Origin: Terebella lapidaria | Taxonomy: Eukaryota; Annelida; Polychaeta; Terebellida; Terebellidae | DNA length: 64,000 bases | Direction of reading: 5' to 3' | Assembly: GCA_949152475.1 (NCBI GenBank) | Contig: OX424558.1 | Location: 35,474,651 to 35,538,650, forward strand | In this document: in pieces, positions 30,580 through 42,941 of the stretch | How positions within the stretch are numbered: position 1 is the first letter of the stretch | How the letters are laid out: every line of letters begins with the position of its first letter | The notes under the pieces: model-generated | What the model was told of the DNA's origin: nothing | Databases searched by the model: none | What the model saw: the letters and a program-made list of their open reading frames with translations, nothing else | Translations under genes and position numbers: made by a program

Positions 30580-33402
30580 ATGTCTACTATTTCGGAGGAT
30601 CAGAACAATGAAAATAGCAGATTCCAGATGCATTTTTTGAAGCATCGACTGGAAAGCTTCAAAGATTGGCCGTTCGAGAAAAACTGCCTGTGCACTCCGG
30701 AAAAGGTGAGACTGAGACACTGTCACTGGGCGGCCGCTGGCCGAGTGGTCGTGAGTCGTGACTCATTGACTAAAGCTACGAGTCATCCGTCCTAAATTCG
30801 CCGCATGCCAAAATTCGCCAACTTGATATTATCAGAACTCAGAAGCTCGTTTTGTGGAAAATAAATTACTGGAACAAAGATTGGATATCAGAGTCTCGAT
30901 TGACGATCGAACTTGTTACTTTCATTTACAATTCAAGGCCTGAAATCCACGTTTGCGAATTTGGGAATGCGACGAATTGAGGACGGATGGCTCGTATGCC
31001 AGGTGTACGACCGAGTGCAATCAGCCGCACTACGTTATTACAGATCTAGATCTATATCCTGAATTGGAAATTTAGCGGTTGTGAGCCCCACGTTATATTT
31101 GGCAGAGATTTCATTTGGCGGTTTAAAAACCACATAAATTTCTTAACATATAGATCTATCTAGTTAATTTGGCGGACGATTTTAATTGGCGTTTTTCCCC
31201 CTACCGACAAATCCGCCAAGTAAATCGTTCGCCAAAATTAGTAGTTTTACAGTATTCATTTTGGGGTATACGCGACCCGGCCGCACATGTGACCCGGCCG
31301 CCTGTTAGCTCTCATATATCATAGCGCTCGCGGCAGCAGTGTGATTACCTGCATGCATGGATGATTGAAGGCTCAAGCGTCGCGGTCTCTGATGCATTGT
31401 GTGTTTGAGATGCTCGACCAATCATGTTTAATGGTCACGGTAATAAATAAACCATGTTGATTTTTTGTAACTTCAAGAATTATCTGATTCAAACTTTCAC
31501 ACGCTTCCTAATTAAATCTGGTGGCTTCTTGACAGTTTTTCCACTTTTTTTCTTGAACATTTGTTTTTATTTTTTGTCTCCAGGGTGGCTTCCACGTTAA
31601 ATCTGCCTCCAATCGCCAAACAGCTAAAGGATTCTTCACAGCTTCTGTTTCTGTATACCTTTTTTGTTGTATGTGGCAATGGTTTCCCCTTGATCACCAG
31701 TAATCTAGTTAATTGCACTTAGTGGTAATTTGCTTCAATGCTGACAGTTCGGTTTGGAATCAATGACATTGAACTATACATAAATTTATTGTCGGCTAAT
31801 AGATATTATAGCAATAAAATGATGGGTTTCTGCCTTATTTGACAATAACCTACTAGACCTAATGTTAAAATGAAAACTACAATGTAGGCCTACACTTATG
31901 TTTGTGTGAGGATTGGTTTGTGAGTGAAAAGATAGCAAATTCTTGTTCAATGATGATACTTCCTTTAATCATCGTATTTTAAATGGTAAACTCTGGTCTC
32001 AGTCATCTGTCCTCGGGCTTTTAAAATCATTTCTTGACAACTAGAAGCGGGAGAGATCATTCGTCCAACCAAGCTGTGTCGTCGTTCGTTCATGTTATTT
32101 TCAGTCCTGACAACCAGTATATTGGGATAATCACTGCCAAAAATACCGAAGACATGCTCAATTAACTATATTTAAAAGTCAGTTCAAATATGTTCAAAAG
32201 TCACGACTATCAGTGATCACACTGCTGCTGCGTGCATATGATAGGCCCTATACGAGGTAACGGGCAGTCAAAGCGACGCTCGCTTGATCTGGGTAACGGG
32301 TGGCCGGATCGCATGTGTGGCCAGGTCATAATTAGCGGGACTTATTTCACTAGAATGCCGACATATCATTGGGCTATTTGGGCTGGTTATTTATATCTCT
32401 TTATCATTTACTATCATCAGGTTGCTCATCAGTTTCCTCGATTATGATATAGTCTGACAGAGAAGTTGTCCAAGTTTGATCTGCGATCATTGTGTTCATT
32501 CGTTGATCTATCTAGCTGTTAGATTCCACTAAAGAAATTTACAATGAAAAAACAATTTCGAAGACTTTTACACACTTTCTACACAGTAGATTCACCTGTT
32601 AATGTTATGAAGTGTACAATGAACATGCACAATATCAAATTACTCAAATAAGTTCTAACTGTATTTCAGATGGCTCAGGCTGGGTTTTACCATTGCCCAA
32701 CAGACAATGAACCAGACCTCGTCAAATGTTTTGTCTGTCACAAGGAACTCGACGGCTGGGAACCTGAGGATGATCCTTGGTATAAATAATGAATGATTTC
32801 ATGGAATTTCGATTATGAAATCTGCAGTGGTAAAAACGTATTATTGAAAGGCTATGTACCCTACATTTACAAAACTCATATATTTAATTTTTGACGTTTA
32901 TTGAAGTGTCAAATTACTCTGTTGCATTAGAAAAGAAATGTTACATGTTCACTTAGAACGAAATCTATTTTGAAAGGTAGTGATATTGTGTTGTATTTTC
33001 GCAGGGCTGAGCACAAAAGTCACTCCGGGAAGTGTCCTTTTCTCCCGTTTTGTAACCCCAAAAGTCAGAAAAAGATGTCAGTGGAAGACTTTCTTAAACT
33101 TGAAAAGCAGCGGCAGATTTTATATTTGGTGAGTGAACGACGTTTGTCGGTAATCGAACTGAGTATAATGGTGTCAGACATAACAAATTTGTTCTGAAAT
33201 TCTATAAAATTGGGTAAATTTGAGAAAGAATATTGCTAGCTTGCATAAAATATCATTTTGTCCTAATTATGTAATATGATGCGTATGATAATTCTTGCAA
33301 CTCTACATTTTCACTTTGCAGAGAAAAGAAGTTGGAAAGGTCGTACAGCAAATGGAAGATTACGAATCAGCAGCTCGGAAGCAAATGGAATCATTAGTTT
33401 AG
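30580..33402 (+). CDS. BIRC5: Survivin-type inhibitor-of-apoptosis / chromosomal passenger protein
   Basis: Four exons with canonical borders and matching phase: 30580-30705, 32670-32779, 33005-33128 and 33322-33402, giving 146 aa (human survivin 142). A single BIR domain covers about residues 15-95: [36 protein letters not shown], and [15 protein letters not shown]. The zinc ligands C62, C65, H82 and C89 have the same spacing as human survivin. The C-terminal part (from about residue 98) is charged and predicted helical, matching the survivin tail that binds borealin and INCENP; there is no RING or CARD. In animals the protein directs Aurora B to centromeres and the midzone. The ATG at 30580 opens the first exon, and MSTISEDQ is free of other starts upstream. 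Intron 1 (1.96 kb) holds a MITE. Confidence 0.95.
31060..31252. mobile_element. MITE copy in survivin intron 1 (relative of 13057-13204)
   Basis: Shares tttagcggtt-tgagccccacgt, atttggcgg, tttttcccc-taccg and ccaaaattag-agttttacag with the copy at 13057. Its left inverted end is eroded. Confidence 0.65.
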
Positions 33403-34198
33403 CTGTGTAGCGTGTCTTGTAATGGTCCATACTTTCAATATTTCGTAACAGATTTGTACCAGACTTTACTGTATCTGTTCCACAACAGAACAATAACCAA
33501 TAACGTTGTGCAATTCAAATGCAGGAATTCACATTTGAAATCACCACTTTTCATCACTGTGAAAAACAAAATCATGAGCTAGTGACTCATGAAAACACTC
33601 AAATAATATTTTGTAGCAAGACTCGGATGCTATGATGTTTTTTTTTTAAAAATTGACATAATACTTGAAATAACACTACTTAATGACATAATATATGGAA
33701 AAAAATTGGACATAATTCATGGGAAAAAAGTTGTATTATTTTCGAAAAGGTCAATGTCAACAAATGGTGAGAAATTTGCCTAAAATGAACAGGGAATCTG
33801 TTCAGTTTCATCTCAGTTTTATTTCATCATGATTACAGACCTAATTTCATTTTATTACATGTATATACATTTGTACATGTAAATATAATAACCATATAAA
33901 TCCATTGTACAGAGAGCGCTCAGACTCTTTTTAGCACACATATAGCCTACATACATGTAGAGTTTATCGAATGTTTGTTATAGATGTATATATGGTATGA
34001 ATGCAGCAATAAACATGTGAAATACCCAAAAAACAATTTTCTTTACTGATATTGTTCTGAATTATCAGTATGGAACCCAATTTAAACCTAAAATGATAAA
34101 ATCTATTGGCATTGTGTTGCTTTCGTCCTGTTTTCTGTCAACAAGTTTCGGTTAAAAAAATTCGGGAAAAAAAAAATTCGGTTCGGAAATTTTGCACA
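33403..34198 (+). other. Survivin 3' UTR and flank
   Basis: AT-rich, no further exon. AATAAA at 34008-34013, about 606 bp after the stop, is the best poly(A) candidate. Confidence 0.5.
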
Positions 34199-35605
34199 GG
34201 AACCCACGGTCCGATAACTTATTGGCATGGCGTTGCGTCCGTCGTCATTCGTCTTTGTTGTCGTCCACAAGGGCTTATCGGCCCTTTGGGCCAATAAGCT
34301 ATTGTCATGGTTTTTCGTCCGTCGTCCGTCCGGGTCTGTAACTTTTTTTTTGACATGATGAATTTCCCCATAAATTTGTCAGAACAGACCTTGGGCCAGT
34401 ATCTAAAGACAAAATTTTTTTTTGATTTAATCGTTTTTACCTATTTGGCGGCCATTTATGACGAAAAATTGCCAATTTTGAACTTTGGTGGCCATTTTCT
34501 CAAAAACTGTCTGATCAGTTTTGAGATTTTTGTTTCAAAACATTCCTCTCATGTACCTTTATGACGTGTATAAGTTTCGTTGCCCTTGAATCTCCGGTCT
34601 GCGTGTGGCGGCCATTTTGATTTTTCGACGGGTCGGCGAAAAAAATTTTTTTGTCCCAAATCCAGTCACTATTCGTTTTGAGCCATTTCCAGCAAGAAAA
34701 AAAAATTTTTTTTGGGTCATTGAAAAACTTTTTGGACTTGGAAAATTTCACCCAATTTTCCTTCATAATGAGAGCTGTGCAGAGTAAACTCATAGAACAC
34801 TTGAAGATAGAGCCTAAGTATTGGCACTTTCAAATGGGAAATCATACATTGCGGTTTGAGTGATGACCTTGAATTTGACCTTCAATGACCTTGGAAGGTC
34901 AAAACGACCTTTTTTGTCGAAAAATGGCCAATTTTGGACTTTGATGGCAATTTTCTCAAAAACTGTCCGATCAGTTTTGAGATTTTTGTTTTAAAACATT
35001 CCCCTCATGTACCTCCATGATGTCTATAAGTTGCATTGCCCTTGAGTCGCCGGTCTGCGTGTGGCGGCCATTTTGAGTTTTCGATGGGTCAGCGAGAAAA
35101 TTTTTTTGTCCCAAATGAAGTCACTACTCGTTTTGAGCCATTTCCAGCAAAATTTTTTTTGGCCATTGAAAAATTTTTTGGACTTGCCGGTCTGCATGTG
35201 GCGGCCATTTTGATTTTTTGATGGGTCGGCAAAAAAATTTTTTTTGTCCCAAATGAAGTCACTATTCGTTTTGAGCCATTTCCATCAAAATTTTTTGGCG
35301 ATTGAAAACTTTTTTGGACTTAGAAATTTTCACCCAAGTTTCCTTCATAATGTGAGCTGTGCAGAGTAAACTCATAGAAAGAACACTTGAAGATAGAGCC
35401 TAAGTATTGGCACATTCAAATGGGAAATCATACATTGCGGTTTGAGTGATGACCTTGAATTTGACCTTCAATGACCTTGGAAGGTCAAAACGACCTAAAT
35501 GCCCAATTTTGGATTTTTGATGGCCATTTTCTTAAAAACTGTCTGATCAGTTTTGAGATTCTTGTTTTAAAATATTCCCCTCATGTACCTCTATGATGTG
35601 TGTAA

Positions 35606-36041
35606 TGCTGCGTTCCAATCACGTTGTGCAAATGGTGCGCACGGGTTTCCGAGGAGTATTTTGCGTTCTATTCATGACACAACTGGGAAATTCCCATTTG
35701 CACAACCTGTGAAGTTGAGGCAGTTGTTCAGACTCAAAATGCACAAGTAGGAAAAACATGGCGCCAAATGGGGTATTGTATAAAAGTAATATATAATATA
35801 AACATTTTGTTAGTTATACCTAGTACCATACATACAGTATATGAATTAAATGATTCAATACTGAAATTTAAAGTAAAGATTTGACTGAATTTTCAATTAT
35901 TTTTGGCCTGAGTTAGTTCGAATTTTTATGCAATAATTAGGGTGGCAAAATGTGTGCCTTTTGTCATTGGAACACAACAACTCGTACTCTCCAACTTCCC
36001 GCTAGTGCACACCATTTGCACAACATGATTGGAACGCAGCA
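35606..36041. mobile_element. MITE with TAA target duplication (PIF/Harbinger-like)
   Basis: A 436-bp element with inverted ends TGCTGCGTTCCAATCA ... TGATTGGAACGCAGCA, pairing over about 37 bp with few mismatches. It is flanked by TAA at 35603-35605 and 36042-36044. The unoccupied sequence gtgtgtaagtttcgttgccc exists at 36938 in the neighbouring repeat copy, confirming a 3-bp duplication. A 3-bp TWA duplication is typical of PIF/Harbinger. No coding frame. Confidence 0.85.
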
Positions 36042-37105
36042 TAAGTTTCGTTGCCCTTGAATGTGTGGTGGCCATTTTGATTTTTCGATGGGTCGGCAAA
36101 AAACATTTTGTTTGGTCCAAAATCAAGTCCCTATTCGTTTTGAGCCATTTCCAGCCATTGAAAATTTTTTTGGACTTAGAAAATTTCACCCAATTTTAGG
36201 TTACCGGACCTATGGTCCTATAACCTGTTGCCTTCGTGTTGCGTCCGTCGTCCGTCCGTCGTCCGTCCACATCTGTATCTCAAAAGTTTACAGGCGGATT
36301 TTTCTGAAATTTTTCTGAAAAATGGCTAAAAATATTTCAAGAGAGTTTTTTTTCTAGTTTTTTTATTTTCGCTTTTTTCCCAAAATGGCGGCCATTTTTA
36401 CCGAAAAATGGCCAATTTTGGACTTTTGCGGCCATTTTGATTTTTTGATGGGTCAGCGAAAAAATTTTTTTGTCCCAAATGAAGTCACTACTCGTTTTGA
36501 GCCATTTCCAGCAAAAATTTTTTCGGCCATTGAAAAATTTTTTGGACTTGCCGGTCTGTGTGTGGCGGCCATTTCGATTTTTTGATGGGTCGGCGAACAA
36601 AAATTTTTTTGTCCCAAATATTTCCAGCAAAATTTTTTTGGCGATTGAAAACTTTTTTGGACTTGGAAATTTTCACCCAATTTTCTTTCATAATGGGAGC
36701 TGTGCAGAGTAAACTCATAGAACACTTGAAGATAGAGCCTAAGTATTGGCACATTCAAATGGGAAATCATACATTGCGGTTTGAGGGATGACCTTGAATT
36801 TGACCTTCAATGACCTTGGAAGGTCAAAACGACCTAAATGGCCAATTTTGGTTTTTTGATGGCCATTTTCTTAAAAACTGTCTGATCAGTTTTGAGATTC
36901 TTGTTTTAAAATATTCCCCTCATGTACCTCTATGATGTGTGTAAGTTTCGTTGCCCTTGAATGTGTGGCGGCCATTTTGATTTTTCGACGGGTCTGCAAA
37001 AAAATATTTTTTTGTTCAAAATCAAGTCACTATTCGTTTTGAGCCATTTCCAGCCATTGAAAATTTTTTTGGACTTTCACCCAATTTTAAATTTCACCCA
37101 ATTTT

Positions 37106-38765
37106 AGGTTACCGGACCTATGGTCCGATAACCTGTTGCCGTCGCGTTGCGTCCGTCCGTCGTCCGTCCACATTTGTATCTCAAAAGGTTACAGGCGGAT
37201 TTTTCTGAAATTTTTCTGAAAAATGGCTAAAAATATTTCAAGAGGGTTTTTTTCTAGTTTTTTGAGTTTCGCTTTTTTCCAAAAATGACGGCCATTTTTA
37301 ACGAAAAATGTGATCAGTTTTGAGATTTTTGTTTCAAAAGATTCCCCCTATGTACCTTTTTGACGTGTATAAGTTTTGTTGTCCTTGAATCGTTGGTCTC
37401 TGCGTGGCGGCCATTTTGAATTTTTGACGGGTCGGCGAAAAAAATTTTTTTTGCCCCAAATCGCATTACTATCCATTTTGGGACATTTCTAGGTAAAAAA
37501 AAATTTTCACCCTTTGAAAAAAATTTTGGACTTAGAAAATTTTCTTGACTTTCTTCCTCCATAATGGGAGCTGTCAGGACTGTACTCATAGATAATGTGG
37601 GCGTAGACACCAAAATTTTGCTTTTATCTGCCATAGCAGCTGAAATATAGCTGAAACGTGATTTTACGCATTTCTCGGGTTTTCGTGGCAGCCATATTGG
37701 ATTTTGAAACAACCAACAGTCACATAGACTCAACATTATCACCATTCGATTCCTTAGGTCAGAAAACGTGGGATTAGACACCAAAATTTTGCTTCTATCT
37801 GCCATAGCAGCTGGAATATAGCTGCAAAACATGATTTTACTGGATTTTGAAACAAGATTCAGCAATATCACCATCATGTTCCTAGGGTCAGAAAACATGG
37901 GGTAGACACTAAAATCACCAACGTAGGTGCAGTAGATAACTCGCTACATCAATTTTAAGCCATCTCGGATTTTTGGGAAAACCCCCCATGGGATTGATGG
38001 GGACTTTTTCGTGGGTTATCTATATGGTCTCCAGAGTCACTGTGCAAAAATTCAGCTTTAACACCCAAATGTCTACCCCAAACCCTAAATACAGTAATTT
38101 GACCAGGTCAAAACAGCCATTTTTGAGTCGAAAAATGCCCAAATTTGCACCTTGTCTGTCTTTAATCGAAAACTGTCTGATCACTCTTGAGATTTTTATT
38201 TTCAAAACATAGTAATTGGGGTTTTTGACATTGTGTATAAAGATGTATATAGTGTATAAAGTGCCTCGATTTGCTCAGAGGGCTCGAAATCTGATTGATT
38301 TTTTGGTCGTTTTCCTTTAAATTTATCTGATCAGTTTTGAGATTTTTGTTATAGAACATGCTAATTCGGGTCCCTGACATTGTGTATAAAGATGGAGTGC
38401 TTTGAATTGCTTAAAAGGCCCCTTGATTGTGTAAATTGGCCTCTACAGCCAAAATATTTTTGTATGTATAGCTGGAATTGGAAGTCATACATACCATTTC
38501 ATTTGGTGACCTTGAACTTGACCTCAGATGACATTGAGTGCTATATCTCAGTGTCACATCCATCAAGAATTGTGTGAAATTCGTCTATAGACAAGACTTT
38601 CAGATAGACCTTGTATTTGTATTTTGAACATACATGAATACAAGGTTATATGCTGCTCACTTAATGATGACATTGAAGTTCACGAAGATGACCTTGATTG
38701 GTTAATCTGAACGTCATATCTCAGCTGTCGTGTTTCAACTAAAATTGTCCGATAACCTATCCTAG
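37106..38765 (+). mobile_element. Helentron-like element copy E
   Basis: Starts AGGTTACCGGACC / GGTCCGATAACC and ends attGTCCGATAACCtatcctag; the 3' hairpin is reduced. It contains its own tandem piece at 37591-37910 (two units of about 171 bp sharing gtagacaccaaaattttgct and tctgccatagcagctg) not seen in other copies. Confidence 0.7.
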
Positions 38766-39175
38766 CTTTTTCCTTCATAATGGGAGCTGTGCGGAGTAAA
38801 CTCATAGAAGACTTCAAAATAGAGCCTAAGTATTGGCACATTCAAATGGGAAATCATATATTGCGGTTTGAGTGATGACCTTGAATTTGACCTTCAATGA
38901 CATTGAAAGGTAAAAAACGATGAATTTTGTCTTTGGTGGTCATTTTGTCAACATCTATTCAGACAGTTTTTCTCAAAATAATGTATAAGATTCTCTTTAT
39001 CTACCTTTGTAATGTGTAATTTGATTTCGTATTATAGTCCATGCGGAAAATGTGTTTCCAGCAACATTTACGAACATTTTTTGACAATTAGAGTTCAAGA
39101 TCAGTGTAACAATTTATATGTTGGAGAATCAATACTCTGCGTTTCTCATGATTGCCAGCGGTTATGCTATTATGA

Positions 39176-39494
39176 GCACTTGGGAAGTCGCATCTTTGGA
39201 AATATTGGTGACGTTGAAATTAATTGACCTCAAATGCAGAACTTGGCGTTTCAGTATGAATTTCCAGACATGTTTCAATATCTTTAGCTAAATTTGTCGT
39301 ATCTGACATTTCAGTGCACTGGAATTTATTTCTTGCTCTCTCAAACAAAGTTTAGCGCGCTGAAATTAGATACAATGTCATATGGGCTTAGTTATTCCAG
39401 CGCCCCAAAAATTTCTATTTCAACGTAAGGCCTAAAAAAATTAATTTTCTGTTTCTCGTCCCCGCCCGCCTGGGTTTCAGCCTCCCGGATTTTT
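39176..39494. other. Gene-free spacer between repeat copies
   Basis: About 320 bp without recognised features, ending in the T run that receives copy F. Confidence 0.4.
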
Positions 39495-40784
39495 AGGTTA
39501 CCGGACCAATGGTCCGATAACCTATTGCCGTAGCGTTGCGTCCGTCGTCTGCGGCGTCGTCTTCGTCGTCGTCCGTCCACATTTTTATTTTCAAAGTTTA
39601 CAGTCCAATCTTTCTGGAAATTTGGGAAAAGATACCTTGAAGAGGTATTTTTTATTTTTTTTATTTTTTATTTTTTTTCAAAATGGCGGCCGTTTTCGTC
39701 GAAAAACGGTCAATTTTGAACTTTGGCGGCCATTTTCTCAAAAACTGTCTGATCAGTTTTGAGATTTTTGTTTCAAAACATTCCTCTCATGTACCTCTAT
39801 GACGTTTATAAGTTTTGTTGCCCTTGAATCGCCGGTCTGCGTGTGGCGTCCATTTTGATTTGATTTTTTTGATTTTTTTTTCACTCAATTTTTCCTTCAT
39901 AATGGGAGCTGTGCGTAGTAAACTCATAGAACACTTCAAGATAGAGCCTAACTATTGGCACATTCAAATGGGAAATCATAGATTGCGGTTTGAGTGGTGA
40001 CCTTGAGTTTGACCTCGAAAGACCTTGGAAGGTCAAAACGTCCTTTTTTGTCGAAAAAACAAGAAATTTTGTCTTTTGTGGCCATTTTATCAAAATCTAT
40101 TCAGACAGTTTTCTTCAAAATCTTGTACAAGATTTTCGTCGACCTTTTCGTCGAACAGTCAAATTTTCCTCCGAAATCAAGTCACTATTCGTTTTGAGCC
40201 ATTTCCAGCAAAAAAAAATTTTTTTTAGCCATTGAAAAATTTTTGGGACTTGGAAAGTTTCACCAAAGTTTTCCTTCATATAAATGGGAGCTGTGCGGAG
40301 TAAACTCATAGAACACTTCAAGATAGAGCCTAAGTATTGGCACATTCAAATGGAAAATCATACACATGTATTGCGAATTGACTGATGACCTTGAGTTTGA
40401 CCTTCAATGACCTTGGAAGGTCAAAAAGACCTTTTTTGTCGAAAGAAACAATGATTTTTGTCTTTGGTGGCCATTTTCTCAAAATCTATTCAGATAATTT
40501 TCCTCAAAATGCATAAGATTCTCCATATATATCTTTGTGATGTTTAAAAGTTTTGTTGCCTTTGAATTGACAGTCTGTGAATATATTTCATTATCGAAAA
40601 AAATCTTTCAAGATGTAACTTGATTTCGTATTATAGTCATACAGAAAATGGGTCTCCGGCAACATTTACGATCATGTTTTGCCAATAGAGTTTAAGAACA
40701 ATGTAACAATTTGTATTTATGGAAAATCAATACTCTGTGCGATTCTCATGATTGCCGGTAACCTACAGCACCTTTGGTGCTATG
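39495..40784 (+). mobile_element. Helentron-like element copy F with variant 3' hairpin
   Basis: Starts AGGTTACCGGACC after a T run. Its body matches the C/D type (ccttcataatgggagctgtg, aactcatagaacacttcaag, tgaccttggaaggtca). It ends GCCGGTAACC, tac, then AGCACC-ttt-GGTGCT (40767-40781), a hairpin of different sequence but intact pairing. Confidence 0.72.
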
Positions 40785-40796
40785 TTTATCAATTTC

Positions 40797-41325
40797 ATTT
40801 ACAGTTTTGGTTAACTTTTATTTCGAATATCAATTTCGAACCTAATTTGGAACATATTTGGAGTAGAAATAGACCTTTTCAACACAAAATTTGATCTGGC
40901 TTCAATTTCATTGTTGTTTTGGTCAACACGTTGTTGGGGTGAAATGAACATGATGAAAAGTCTGATTCAGTTTAAATTATATCACCTTCAAATGCAGTTC
41001 TGGTCAACTTTTTGTTGTAATTTCAACTTGAAATCAAGTATTACACATATTTCGAGTGAAAATATAACGTATGGTCGGAAGTTGTATCTGGCTCCGATTT
41101 CGTCATCTTGACGTGCAGTTTGGTCAAGTTTTACTTAGAATTTCCACTTGAATCCAAGTTTGTCAAGTTCGTCTTGAAATTCAGTTTTGGTCGACTTTTA
41201 CTTTCTACTCAAAAAACCAAATTTGTCAAATATATTGAGTTGAAATATAACACATATTTTGGGTTGAAATATAACTTTTGGTGAAAGTTCGATCTGGCTA
41301 TAATTTTGTTATCTTATCGAATATG
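40797..41325 (+). repeat. Degenerate tandem repeat
   Basis: A unit beginning cagtt(tt/ct)tggtcaac, continuing through an aatttcaactt word, a ttgagt-gaaatataac word and ctggct-c-atttcgtt, recurs about three or four times with strong divergence. It lies between element copies F and G. Confidence 0.5.
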
Positions 41326-41448
41326 TCAAACGATAAAAAAAGTGATTTCAGTGGTGACCTTGAATTTATGTCGCAAGCACCAGGGCAATATAATACTAGG
41401 CCTACATTTCATGACAGCAGTTACAGGTACACTAGCTACGGTGACATT

Positions 41449-42852
41449 TGGTCCGATAACCTATTGCCGTGGCGTTGCGTCCATCGTCCGTCGTCCGTCC
41501 GTCCGTCCACATTTCTATCATTAAAGTTTACAGTCGAATTTTTCTGAAATTTTTGCACAAAAATACATAAAAATATTTCCAGGAAAAGTTTTTTTTTAGT
41601 TTTCTGATTTTCGATTTTTTTTTTCAAAATGGCGGCCATTTTCGACGAGAAATGTCAGATTTTGGACTTTGGCGGCTATTTTCTCAAAAATCTGTTCAGT
41701 AACTTTTTTCTTATTGGTGCATATCACTCCTCCTATGATCCTGTATGATGTGTATAAGTTTCGTTGCCTTTGAATCGACGGAAATTGCCTGAATTCAGAC
41801 TTTGGCAGCCATTTTCTCAAAATCTGTTCAGTAACTTTTTTTCTCATTGAAGCATAACAATCCTCATATGTACCCCTATGAAGTGTATAAGTTTCGTTGC
41901 CCTTGAATCGCTCGAAGTGGGCCATTTTGGGCCCAAACTCGGCCCAAATGTGACATCCCCTTGTTAAGTTTTCCTATGCTTCATAATGGGACACATTATG
42001 CCTAATATCTCACTTATTATTGTGATTAGAGACTAGGAATGAATTGTGGACATATAGGAAATGATATATGCTGAATATTCTCATGACCTTAAATTTGTCC
42101 TTTGGTCTCATTTTCAAGGTCGCAGTACAAAATGGCTAATATCTAGCATATTATCCACTTTACAGCTTAGGAATCAATTGTGGACATATTGGAAATGATA
42201 TATTCTGAATGTTATCGTGACCTTGAATTGACCTTTGACCTAATTTCAAGGTCACAGGACAAAATGGCTAGTATCACGCTTATTATCGATTTTACAGCTT
42301 AGGAATCAATTATGAACATATAGGAAGTGTTATATGCAGATTATTCTCGTGACCTTGAATTTGACCTTTGACCTAAATTTCAAGGTCACAGCACAAAATA
42401 ACTAATATTTCGCTTATTATCGATTTTACAGCTTAGGAATCAATTGTGAACATATAGAAAATGATATATGCTGAATATTGCCATGACCTTGAATTGGACC
42501 TTTGACCTCATTTTCAAGGTCAAAGGACAAAATGGCTAATATATTGCTTCTCTATTGACTCTATAGCTTGGGAACCAATTTGGACGTATAGAAAATGATA
42601 TACACTAAATATTTTGATGACCTTGAATTTGACCTTGACTTTATGTTCAAGGTCAGAGCATAAAATGGCCAATATCTCGCTTATTATCGACTGTACAGCT
42701 TACAAATCAATTTTGGACACCCTAGAAATGATATATGATGAACATTCTTGTGACCTTAAATTGACCAATGACCTTATTTTCAAGGTCACGGGACAAAAGA
42801 CTAATATCTAAAATATATATTGTCCAGTAACCTTTCTTAGCCCTTGGGCTAA
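41449..42852 (+). mobile_element. Helentron-like element copy G
   Basis: The first hairpin arm is lost; it starts TGGTCCGATAACC. The conserved 5' body is followed from about 42000 by roughly six AGGTCA-rich satellite monomers. It ends TGTCCAGTAACC, tttc, then TTAGCCC-tt-GGGCTAA (42837-42852) and a T run. Confidence 0.75.
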
Positions 42853-42941
42853 TTTTTTTTATTTGCAATTTACTTTTTTATTCAGCAATTTGCACAAAAT
42901 AATTTCGAATTTAATTTTTCTGTTTATGAATTTACTTTTCT

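Larger units (their letters stand above)
34199..39175 (+). mobile_element. Nested cluster of Helentron-like copies (C, D, E)
   Basis: Two 5' ends lie in tandem at 34199 (degenerate) and 34271 (variant hairpin GCTTATCGGCCC / GGGCCAATAAGC). The body repeats the ggcggccattttgatttt unit many times. At 36198 a new 5' end (copy D) begins after CACCCAATTTT, and at 37106 another (copy E) begins after the same words. After E ends near 38765 the interrupted body resumes exactly with ccttcataatgggagctgtg. The outermost 3' end, near 39160, is degenerate. The exact ends of C and D cannot be separated by eye. Confidence 0.65.

Noticed and set aside
36337-36791. Overlapping frames in the element cluster (80-105 codons)
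   Set aside because: Present on both strands and tied to repeated ggcggccatttt and T/A-run segments; not conserved as protein between copies.
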